Below, in pieces: positions 1 through 5,763 of a stretch of DNA of 7,405 nt (position 1 is its first letter; every line of letters starts with the position of its first letter). The DNA is from JACQNR01 sp049515175 (lineage in GTDB: Bacteria; Acidobacteriota; Terriglobia; UBA7540). The stretch is taken from NCBI GenBank assembly GCA_049515175.1, contig JBEKUI010000235.1, positions 1 through 7,405 of the forward strand, given 5' to 3'. The notes beneath the pieces were generated by a model that did no database searches, was not told the DNA's origin, and worked only from the letters and a program-made list of their open reading frames with translations. A program made the position numbers and the translations under genes.

Positions 1-1
1 A

Positions 2-559
2 GTCCGCCGCTCGCTGCCAGAACTGCCCGAGGCGCGCAAGCAGCGTGTGATTCGCGAATACGATTTGAATCCGGCCGAAGCGAATCTCTTCACAGAGTAC
101 AAAGAGATCGGCGATTACTTTGAAAAAGTAGCCAAAATCTCGGGAGAACCCAAGCTGGCAAGTAATTGGGTCGCGAACGAGGTCATGTATCTTGTAGCTA
201 GCCTCGGCCAGGGCAAGACTCTCCCTTCACCCCAAAACCTTGCGGAACTCGTTGTTTTGATTGCGAAAGGGACCGTCTCGGGCAAAATGGGGAAAGAGAT
301 TCTGGCCTCCATGTTTTCTTCTGGAAAAACCGCGCCAGAGGTGATGGCGGCACAGGGCCTTGAACAGATCAACGACTCCGAAAAGATCGCCGCCGTGGCG
401 CGTGAGATTATGGCCGCCAATTCCAAGCAGGTCGAGCAGTATCGCAGCGGCAAGACCGCCACGCTGGGCTGGTTCGTGGGCCAGGTGATGAAGGCCACGC
501 GCGGTCAGGCGAATCCGCAGTTGGTTCAGGAAGTCTTGAAGAAAGAGCTGGGCCAGTAG
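2..559 (+). CDS. gatB: Aspartyl/glutamyl-tRNA amidotransferase subunit B, C-terminal part (5' end outside window)
   Basis: The frame is open from base 2 and the gene clearly begins upstream; 185 codons are visible before TAG at 557-559. GatB is the kinase/tRNA-binding subunit of the cytoplasmic GatCAB complex, which converts misacylated Glu-tRNA(Gln) or Asp-tRNA(Asn) into Gln-tRNA(Gln) or Asn-tRNA(Asn). The visible part starts with the conserved RRSLPELPEA segment that ends the catalytic cradle. It then covers the helical tail and the GatB/YqeY domain, recognisable from GKMGKEIL and, near the end, GWFVGQVMKATRGQANPQLV, which matches the usual family C-terminus. The kinase-like domain is not in the window. 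No frameshift is seen. The next gene starts 56 bases downstream on the same strand. Identification rests on motif recognition and is firm. Confidence 0.95.
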   Translation, partial: VRRSLPELPEARKQRVIREYDLNPAEANLFTEYKEIGDYFEKVAKISGEPKLASNWVANEVMYLVASLGQGKTLPSPQNLAELVVLIAKGTVSGKMGKEILASMFSSGKTAPEVMAAQGLEQINDSEKIAAVAREIMAANSKQVEQYRSGKTATLGWFVGQVMKATRGQANPQLVQEVLKKELGQ

Positions 560-592
560 TCCGCGGGCGAAAGCCGGCATTCTTCCGCGGCT
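558..592 (+). other. Weak hairpin over the gatB stop codon
   Basis: CCGCGG occurs at 561-566 and again at 585-590. Because the hexamer is self-complementary the copies can pair, and AG at 558-559 can pair with CT at 591-592 across a bulged T. A smaller alternative is GGC-GAAA-GCC at 566-575, a GNRA-type tetraloop. No T-tract follows, so this is not a convincing intrinsic terminator. It is recorded as a possible RNA structure between gatB and the peroxiredoxin gene only. Confidence 0.25.
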
Positions 593-602
593 GCTGCGCC
601 CG

Positions 603-609
603 AAAGGAG
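603..609 (+). promoter_or_regulatory. Ribosome binding site of the selenoprotein peroxiredoxin gene
   Basis: AAAGGAG lies 6 bases before the ATG at 616. It is a strong Shine-Dalgarno sequence at good spacing. It matters because it fixes the start upstream of the in-frame TGA, showing that translation is set up for the full-length protein and not only for the fragment downstream of the TGA. Confidence 0.8.
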
Positions 610-615
610 CATCTC

Positions 616-1074
616 ATGCTGAAGGTCGGTGACAAAGCCCCGGAGTTCTCACTGCCGTCGCACATGGGAGAGAAGGTGAGTCTGGGCGACTTCCAGGGCA
701 AGACGCTCATTATCTTTTTCTTCCCCAAGGCCGATACGCCCGGTTGAACCAGCGAGGCGAACCAGTTCCGTGACGCCCAAAAAGAACTGGCCAAACTCGA
801 CGCCGTCGTGCTCGGCATGAGCGGCGACACCGTCGAACAACTGAAGAATTTCTCCGACAAGTACAAGCTCAATTTCCCGCTGGCCGGTGACGTTTCGCAC
901 AAGACGCTCGAAGCCTACGGCGTCTGGCAGGAGAAGATGATGTACGGAACGAAGAAATGGGGGATCGTAAGAACCACGGTCATCGTGGGTGCCGACGGCA
1001 AAATCATTCACGTGTTTCCAAAAGTCAAAGTGGAAGGCCACGCGGCCGAAGTGCTCGCGGCACTGAAAGCGTAG
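616..1074 (+). CDS. Selenocysteine-containing peroxiredoxin (BCP/AhpC-TSA type), UGA read as Sec at residue 44
   Basis: This is a thiol/selenol peroxidase expected to reduce hydroperoxides in the cytoplasm. Read from ATG 616 through TGA 745-747 to TAG 1072-1074 it gives 152 residues, the normal BCP-like length. The N-terminus (MLKVGDKAPEFSLPS) is typical, with no signal peptide. The active-site motif PxxxTxxC appears as PKADTPG-U: Pro37, Thr41 and Sec44. The conserved arginine is Arg119 (WGIVRTTVIV), and the C-terminal half shows the thioredoxin-fold strands ending in DGKIIHVF. E. coli Bcp has a resolving cysteine five residues after the peroxidatic one; here that position is Asn49, and the protein has no cysteine at all. 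It would therefore act as a one-Sec enzyme needing an external reductant. A candidate SECIS follows the UGA. The alternatives are a nonsense mutation or a sequencing error of TGC/TGT, but the exact position of the TGA and the intact frame on both sides favour Sec. Sec-containing peroxiredoxins are a known prokaryotic selenoprotein class. Confidence 0.87.
745..747 (+). other. Recoded UGA codon (selenocysteine insertion site)
   Basis: TGA sits in frame between GGT (Gly43) and ACC (Thr45), one third-base change from either Cys codon. It replaces the peroxidatic cysteine. TGA serves as the real stop of the ester hydrolase gene (3047-3049), panC and panB, so it is not a reassigned sense codon in this genome, and Trp or Gly would make no chemical sense at this position. 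Confidence 0.87.
762..790 (+). promoter_or_regulatory. Candidate bacterial SECIS element in the peroxiredoxin reading frame
   Basis: CCAGUUC (762-768) is perfectly complementary to GAACUGG (784-790), giving a 7-bp stem with a 15-base loop, CGUGACGCCCAAAAA. The loop begins 21 bases after the UGA. As I recall the bacterial SECIS rules, the apical loop lies about 16-37 bases from the UGA and has a G in one of its first two positions; here G770 is second and is followed by U771, recalling the GU that SelB recognises in E. coli fdhF. The loop is slightly larger than the usual upper limit, but C769-G775 and G770-C774 could reduce it. GG 756-757 could also pair with CC 791-792 across a 4-base bulge. 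SelB binding is inferred and not shown. Confidence 0.65.
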
Positions 1075-1165
1075 CGGCAGGTCAGCCGTGTGGCCGCGGG
1101 CTGCAAGGTCAAGCAAGGAAGAGTCGGTGGCCGTCGCTGGCGCCGCGGCGTGCCATGCCTCACCC

Positions 1166-1170
1166 GAGGA
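1166..1170 (+). promoter_or_regulatory. Ribosome binding site deciding the ester hydrolase start
   Basis: GAGGA ends 4 bases before ATG 1175. The frame is open further upstream (from 1088), but the upstream residues look random. ATG 1175 gives an immediate signal peptide, so this site decides the start. Confidence 0.65.
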
Positions 1171-1174
1171 CTCA

Positions 1175-3049
1175 ATGAAATCTCACGTGATCTTCCCCAG
1201 GGTCTTGGCCCTGTTTTCTGTCGTTATTCTCGCCGGCTCATGCGGCGCAGCAGCTGCCCAGCTCGAATCTGATCTGAGCCAACTCTTCATCAAAACTGAG
1301 GCGATGATTGAGATGCGCGACGGTGTACGCTTGAACACAGAAATCTACACACCCGTGAATCATGCCGACCCGTTGCCATTCTTGATTACGCGGACTCCCT
1401 ACGGATTGAGCCACGATGAGAAGGGATTTCATTCCTCTCTGAGCAGCACCTACAAGGAACTCGCCGACGAGGGATTCATCTTCGTCTTTCAGGACATTCG
1501 CGGCCGCTACAAGTCCGAGGGCCAGTTCACGATGCTGCGGTTCCCGCGCGCCCCAAGCGACCCCAAGGCTATCGATGAAGGCACCGATACCTATGACACG
1601 ATTGAGTGGCTGCTGAAGAATGTGCCGCAGAACAACGGGCGCGTGGGGATTTTGGGGATCTCCTACGGTGGTTGGCTGACCATGATGGCCACGCTCGAAC
1701 CGCACCCGGCCCTCAAGGCGGTGTCGGAGCAGGCCTCACCGGCCGACATGTATCTTGGCGACGACTTTCATCACAACGGCGCTTTCCGGCTCAGTTATGG
1801 CTTTGAGTATGCCGCCCGGGTGGAAACCGGAAAAACTAACTTCTCCTTCGACTTCGACAAATACGATACTTTCGAGTGGTACCTGGACCTGGGCCCGCTT
1901 GCCAACGCCAATGGCAAATACCTCAAGGGAACGATCCCCACTTGGAACGATTTCGTTGCCCACCCGAATTACGACGAATTCTGGCAGCGGCAGGCCGTCA
2001 CGCCTCACCTGAAGCAAGTCACCGTCCCCAACCTGAACGTAGCAGGCTGGTTCGATCAAGAAGACTTTTACGGGCCGATGAAAATTTACGAGGTGCTCGA
2101 GACGAAGGACTCCAACCATCGGAATTTCCTGGTCGTCGGCCCCTGGAATCACGGCGGCTGGTCCCGCGGGGATGGACGAACCTTGGGCAAGATCAACTTC
2201 GCGAGCGACACCGCCCGATACTTCCGTGAAAGAGTTCAGGCGCCATGGTTTGCATATTGGCTTAAGGATAAGGGCAGTTTGCCTTTGCGGGAGACGCTGG
2301 CCTTCGAAACAGGCAGCAACCAATGGAAGGATTTTGACCAGTGGCCTCCCCGGGGCTCGGCCCTGCGAAAACTCTACTTTCATCCCCAGGGCCGTCTATC
2401 CTTTGATCCTCCTGCGGAATCTGGCGAGAGAGCTTTCGACTGTTATGAATCTGATCCCGCCCATCCGGTTCCTTACCGCCGCCGCCCGGTCGAACCCACC
2501 TATCCTGGTCCCGGCTGGCCTGTGTGGCTGACGGAAGACCAGCGCTTCGTGGACGAGCGGCCAGATGTTCTGAGTTGGGAAAGCGAGCCGCTCAAAGAAG
2601 ATCTGACGATTGCGGGCGACGTTGTGGCGAAACTTTTCGCCACAACGACCGGCAGCGATTGCGACTGGATCGTGAAGCTCATTGATGTCTACCCGGAGGC
2701 GTATCCTTCCGACCCGGCGATGGGCGGATATCAGCTCATGATCGCCAATGAAGTTTTTCGCGCCCGCTTTCGCAAGAGTTTCGAGAAGCCAGAGGCCGTG
2801 GTTCCCAATCGGGTTACGTTCTACGCGATCGATATTCACAGCAATGATCATTGCTTCCTGAAAGGCCATCGTCTCATGGTGCAGGTTCAGAGCACCTGGT
2901 TCCCGCTGATCGATCGCAACCCGCAAAAATACGTTCCCAACATCTTCAGAGCCGCGGAACCGGACTTCCAGAAAGCAACGCAAAGGATTTACCGTTCGCG
3001 GCAGTTTCCGTCGCATCTCGAATTACCCGTGATGACCCAGGCGCCCTGA
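1175..3049 (+). CDS. Secreted CocE/NonD-family hydrolase, alpha-amino acid ester hydrolase-like
   Basis: An exported serine hydrolase of 624 residues. The first 29 or so residues (MKSHVIFPRV, then a hydrophobic stretch, ending GAAAAQ) form a signal peptide; AGSC near residue 23 is a poor lipobox, so signal peptidase I cleavage is more likely. The alpha/beta-hydrolase domain carries nucleophile Ser163 in GISYGGW, Asp294 in AGWFD and His326 in GPWNHGG; Tyr164 would help the oxyanion hole. The second half (from about residue 400) is the jelly-roll domain of the X-Pro dipeptidyl-peptidase/cocaine esterase family. The spacing of the triad, together with Asp197 (GDDFHHNGAF) and Glu296-Asp297 (DQED), matches the carboxylate cluster that binds the substrate amino group in alpha-amino acid ester hydrolases (EC 3.1.1.43), as I remember the Xanthomonas citri enzyme. 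Cocaine esterase lacks that cluster. Family assignment is firm; the substrate is inferred. It lies 26 bases before the S9 peptidase gene and 100 bases after the peroxiredoxin gene. Confidence 0.88.
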   Translation: MKSHVIFPRVLALFSVVILAGSCGAAAAQLESDLSQLFIKTEAMIEMRDGVRLNTEIYTPVNHADPLPFLITRTPYGLSHDEKGFHSSLSSTYKELADEGFIFVFQDIRGRYKSEGQFTMLRFPRAPSDPKAIDEGTDTYDTIEWLLKNVPQNNGRVGILGISYGGWLTMMATLEPHPALKAVSEQASPADMYLGDDFHHNGAFRLSYGFEYAARVETGKTNFSFDFDKYDTFEWYLDLGPLANANGKYLKGTIPTWNDFVAHPNYDEFWQRQAVTPHLKQVTVPNLNVAGWFDQEDFYGPMKIYEVLETKDSNHRNFLVVGPWNHGGWSRGDGRTLGKINFASDTARYFRERVQAPWFAYWLKDKGSLPLRETLAFETGSNQWKDFDQWPPRGSALRKLYFHPQGRLSFDPPAESGERAFDCYESDPAHPVPYRRRPVEPTYPGPGWPVWLTEDQRFVDERPDVLSWESEPLKEDLTIAGDVVAKLFATTTGSDCDWIVKLIDVYPEAYPSDPAMGGYQLMIANEVFRARFRKSFEKPEAVVPNRVTFYAIDIHSNDHCFLKGHRLMVQVQSTWFPLIDRNPQKYVPNIFRAAEPDFQKATQRIYRSRQFPSHLELPVMTQAP

Positions 3050-3063
3050 CCGTATTCCCCCAT

Positions 3064-3070
3064 AAGGAGG
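3064..3070 (+). promoter_or_regulatory. Ribosome binding site deciding a GTG start for the S9 peptidase
   Basis: AAGGAGG, a near-perfect Shine-Dalgarno, lies 5 bases before GTG 3076. The frame is open back to 2851 inside the preceding gene, but that part is a shadow. Starting at GTG 3076 gives a signal peptide directly. Confidence 0.85.
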
Positions 3071-3075
3071 GTTCC

Positions 3076-5127
3076 GTGCAACGAGGTACTACGATTTTCC
3101 GCATTGCGACTATCCTCGGCGTTATGTCTCTGGCTACGATGGCACACTCGACCGGCCTGGAAAGCGAGGACCTCTACCGATTGCGGTCGGTCGGCGACGT
3201 GCAAATCTCTCTGGATGGGCGGCGCATCGCATATACCGTCGAAAATCACGACCGGCCAGGGCGTCCCTATTCTCAAATGTGGGTGATGGACCTCGAAACT
3301 GGGAAATCGGTTCGCTTAGGCGGCCCGGGTGAGACAGATTCCGAACCGCTGTGGTCGCCCGACGGGAAGTGGATTGCCTACCTTGGGGGCGCCGACGATA
3401 GGGAAGGTCTCACCGTCGCGCGACCAGATGGTTCCGGGATTATGTTTCTGGCGTCGGAGAAAGGAACGAACAGCCCCACGCAGAATCCGGGCCGGTCGGT
3501 GGCATGGTCACCGGACGGGAAACAGCTCGCTTTCGTTTCCACCACCCCTGGGCCCGAGACAGAAGCAGCGACGGGCGACCCAATGGTCATCACACGCTAC
3601 CTCTACAAGCCTGATTATTCGGAGGGGAATTCTCATTTCAATGATAACCGGAGACAGCATATCTTCATTGTGGATGTGGCCAGCAAGCAGGTCCGTCAGT
3701 TGACCCAGGGGAACTTCTACGAGCATTCGATCGACTGGTCGCCGGACGGCAGCGAACTCGCTTTCGTTTCCAACCGTGAGCCCAATTCCGACCAGTTCTT
3801 CAACTACGACCTGTTTGCGGTGAAAGTCGCCGACGGCGCCATTCGACGGCTGACCGCTACGGAGAATGCGGAGTATGCCCCGAGATGGTCGCCTGATGGG
3901 AAGACGATCGTCTACCAAGGGACCAAACGCGGGCTTACGGATCTCGAAACGACCATGGAAGATTCTCATGTGTGGCTCATCGATTCGGACGGGAGGAATC
4001 GGCGCGAACTGGGAGGGTCCATTGATAATCGGCAGGGCCACCCGGCTTGGTCGCCGGACGGCCGGGCGGTCTATTGCACTGTGCAGGAGCATGGCAGCGT
4101 GTACCTCTACCGCCTGCCGGTCAGCGGCGGCGCGCCGGAAGCTGTAGTGAAAGATCGAGGGGTGGTCGGGCCGTGGTCCGTGGGACGGGACGGGACTATC
4201 GCCTACGCCTTTCAGGGCGCCACCGACCTGGCGGAGCTTTACGTAAAGAAAGACGGAGCGACGAAGAAACTGACTGACTTGAATGCCGGGGTCCTGGCTG
4301 GAAAGCAAATCGCCGGCGTCGAATCGTTCAGCTTCATCAGCAATGACAACCGGTTCGACGTGGAAGCGTTTCTCACCCTGCCACTGGGTATGACCGCAAA
4401 TTTGAAGCACCCAATGATCGCCGTGATCCATGGTGGCCCGCACGGGCAGAATGGGGCCGCGTTCAATTTCAAGAACCAGGTCTATGCGGCGCGGGGATGG
4501 GCCACGGTGATGGTCAATTTCCGTGGCTCAACGGGCTACGGGCAGAAATTCGCCGACGCCGTTTTTGGCGACCAGAACGGCAATGAAGGGCAGGACGTTC
4601 TGTATGGAGTGAGCGCCGCGTTGCGTCGTTATCTCTGGATCGACCGCGACCGGCTGGGCCTCGAAGGGGTGAGCTACGGCGGACAACTCTCCATGTGGCT
4701 AATCACGCAGACCAACATGTTCAAGGCGGCGATCCCCACGGCCGGAATCTCGAACCTGATCAGCTACAACTACATGACTTACTACAATCAGTATGAGGAG
4801 ATGGAGTTCGGCCAATTCGTACACCAGGGGAATCTGATGGACGTGTTGTGGGAGCGGTCGGCGCTGAAGCACGTGGCCAACGCGCATACGCCCACCATGC
4901 TCGCCCACGGCGAGAACGACAGCGACGTCCCGATCGCCGAGACCGAGCAGTATTACATTGCGCTGAAGGACGTGGGAGTCGAAACCATTATGGTGCGCTA
5001 TCCACGCGAAGGGCACGGCCTGCGCGAGACGAAGCACGTCGTGGATTGGATTGACCGTTCCATCGCCTGGTACGAGAAACATTTTCCAGTCGCGGACAGG
5101 GCCGAGGTTTCGCCGTCGGTTCGGTAG
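3076..5127 (+). CDS. Secreted S9 family prolyl oligopeptidase-type peptidase with PD40 beta-propeller
   Basis: A serine peptidase of 683 residues with an N-terminal signal peptide (about residues 1-25, ending ATMAHS), so it works in the periplasm or outside the cell. Residues 40-400 or so are a beta-propeller with six visible WSPDG-type (PD40/TolB-like) blades, near residues 45, 93, 144, 221, 271 and 325. The propeller normally restricts access to short peptides. The alpha/beta-hydrolase domain follows. It has the oxyanion-hole HGGP (452-455), the NFRGSTGYG segment (481-489), nucleophile Ser533 in GVSYGG, Asp615 in HGENDSDVP and His647 in EGHG, so the triad is complete. The layout resembles acylaminoacyl-peptidase/S9C or dipeptidyl-peptidase-like members; the exact cleavage specificity cannot be read. 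It is probably in an operon with the preceding ester hydrolase gene. It ends at TAG 5125-5127, 45 bases before the convergent panC end. Confidence 0.92.
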   Translation: MQRGTTIFRIATILGVMSLATMAHSTGLESEDLYRLRSVGDVQISLDGRRIAYTVENHDRPGRPYSQMWVMDLETGKSVRLGGPGETDSEPLWSPDGKWIAYLGGADDREGLTVARPDGSGIMFLASEKGTNSPTQNPGRSVAWSPDGKQLAFVSTTPGPETEAATGDPMVITRYLYKPDYSEGNSHFNDNRRQHIFIVDVASKQVRQLTQGNFYEHSIDWSPDGSELAFVSNREPNSDQFFNYDLFAVKVADGAIRRLTATENAEYAPRWSPDGKTIVYQGTKRGLTDLETTMEDSHVWLIDSDGRNRRELGGSIDNRQGHPAWSPDGRAVYCTVQEHGSVYLYRLPVSGGAPEAVVKDRGVVGPWSVGRDGTIAYAFQGATDLAELYVKKDGATKKLTDLNAGVLAGKQIAGVESFSFISNDNRFDVEAFLTLPLGMTANLKHPMIAVIHGGPHGQNGAAFNFKNQVYAARGWATVMVNFRGSTGYGQKFADAVFGDQNGNEGQDVLYGVSAALRRYLWIDRDRLGLEGVSYGGQLSMWLITQTNMFKAAIPTAGISNLISYNYMTYYNQYEEMEFGQFVHQGNLMDVLWERSALKHVANAHTPTMLAHGENDSDVPIAETEQYYIALKDVGVETIMVRYPREGHGLRETKHVVDWIDRSIAWYEKHFPVADRAEVSPSVR

Positions 5128-5172
5128 CCGTCGCAGCAATCCTCCGGCGCGCGAGCTTGAGGGGATCCGGAA

Positions 5173-5763
5173 TCAGCGAAGGAAACTGGCCAGCGAAGGG
5201 CTGCGCTTGTATTCCAGAGTGGGATGGTGGCAGCAGAAGACTCGCAGTTCCCGTTCGCTGACCGAGGGGACGCGCGCGGTCTCCTGCGCCCAGCCTTTCT
5301 CCCGGAGGAGCGTGCCAAAAGGGAGAGTTTCAGATGGGCTGCGTCCCAAAAGAACTCTCTGAAACTGCAAGTAGGCATCTTCGCCGACCAAGACGAGCGT
5401 ATCGAGTTGAGGGAAGAGACGCAATTCTTCCGGCAAGAACTTCGCGCAATAGGCAAGGGCTTTCTCGGGAACGTGAGGGGCCGTTGAGTGGCAGCGGATG
5501 GCGTCGGTCAGCACAAAACGTGACTTGAAATCCTCGAAGTTCTTCGCCCCCACAAGGTCATAGATTGCAGTGACGAATCGATTCCTCTCATCGGGAGAAT
5601 GATAGAGGAAATTCGGGCCCCTGAGAGGAGCGTCGCGACCGATGACGGCAGTGCGAACCACGCTTAGATCGGGGTAGTCCCGCTTCAGGTACTTGGCCAG
5701 GAACTCAGTGGGCGGTAGGCGGATTGCAGCGAGGGCGGCGCAATCACGACAGTTCTCGACCTT
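5173..5763 (-). other. UDG-superfamily-like domain of the PanC fusion (residues about 317-512)
   Basis: The extension resembles family 4/5 iron-sulfur uracil-DNA glycosylases. It has CRDC (Cys321, Cys324), then LTDAIRC (Cys407) and Cys422 fifteen residues later. This is the CxxC...C...C arrangement that holds the 4Fe-4S cluster in those enzymes, where the last two cysteines are about 16 apart. It continues with LDTLVLVGEDAY, like the LG-x-x-A segment of the family, and ends with CCHHPT (492-497), corresponding to motif 2 (HPS). Motif 1 appears as IGRDAPLRGPNFLY (357-370) and not the usual GEAPG. The base-recognition position that is Asn in family 4 seems to be Asp403 (LTDA). Activity and substrate may therefore differ from a standard uracil glycosylase. 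Family membership is inferred from pattern memory alone. An internal ATG at residue 287 has GGAG directly abutting it, poor spacing for independent translation. Confidence 0.6.

Noticed and set aside
745..747. Pseudogene or alternative genetic code (UGA as Trp or Gly)
   Set aside because: Three other genes here end with TGA, so the code is not globally altered. The TGA is exactly at the catalytic Cys, there is no other lesion in the frame, and a candidate SECIS follows. A single-base sequencing error cannot be excluded from the sequence alone.
808..1074. A separate small 88-codon gene starting downstream of the TGA
   Set aside because: It is the C-terminal part of the peroxiredoxin and begins in the middle of a core strand. 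No ribosome binding site precedes 808, while a strong one precedes ATG 616. It is better explained as readthrough of UGA as Sec.
1088..1174. N-terminal extension of the ester hydrolase from 1088
   Set aside because: The extra 29 residues have no family resemblance and would bury the signal peptide. ATG 1175 has GAGGA just upstream.
1075..1174. Promoter or small gene in the 100-base gap after the peroxiredoxin gene
   Set aside because: The stretch is GC-rich without a recognisable -35/-10 pair, and no short frame has a ribosome binding site apart from the one for ATG 1175.
2851..3075. N-terminal extension of the S9 peptidase from 2851
   Set aside because: It overlaps the end of the ester hydrolase gene in another frame; the strong ribosome binding site and signal peptide both point to GTG 3076.
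5128..5172. Bidirectional terminator between the convergent S9 peptidase and panC genes
   Set aside because: Only a 5-bp pairing (TCCGG 5143-5147 with CCGGA 5167-5171) around a 19-base loop is seen, with no T-run on either side.
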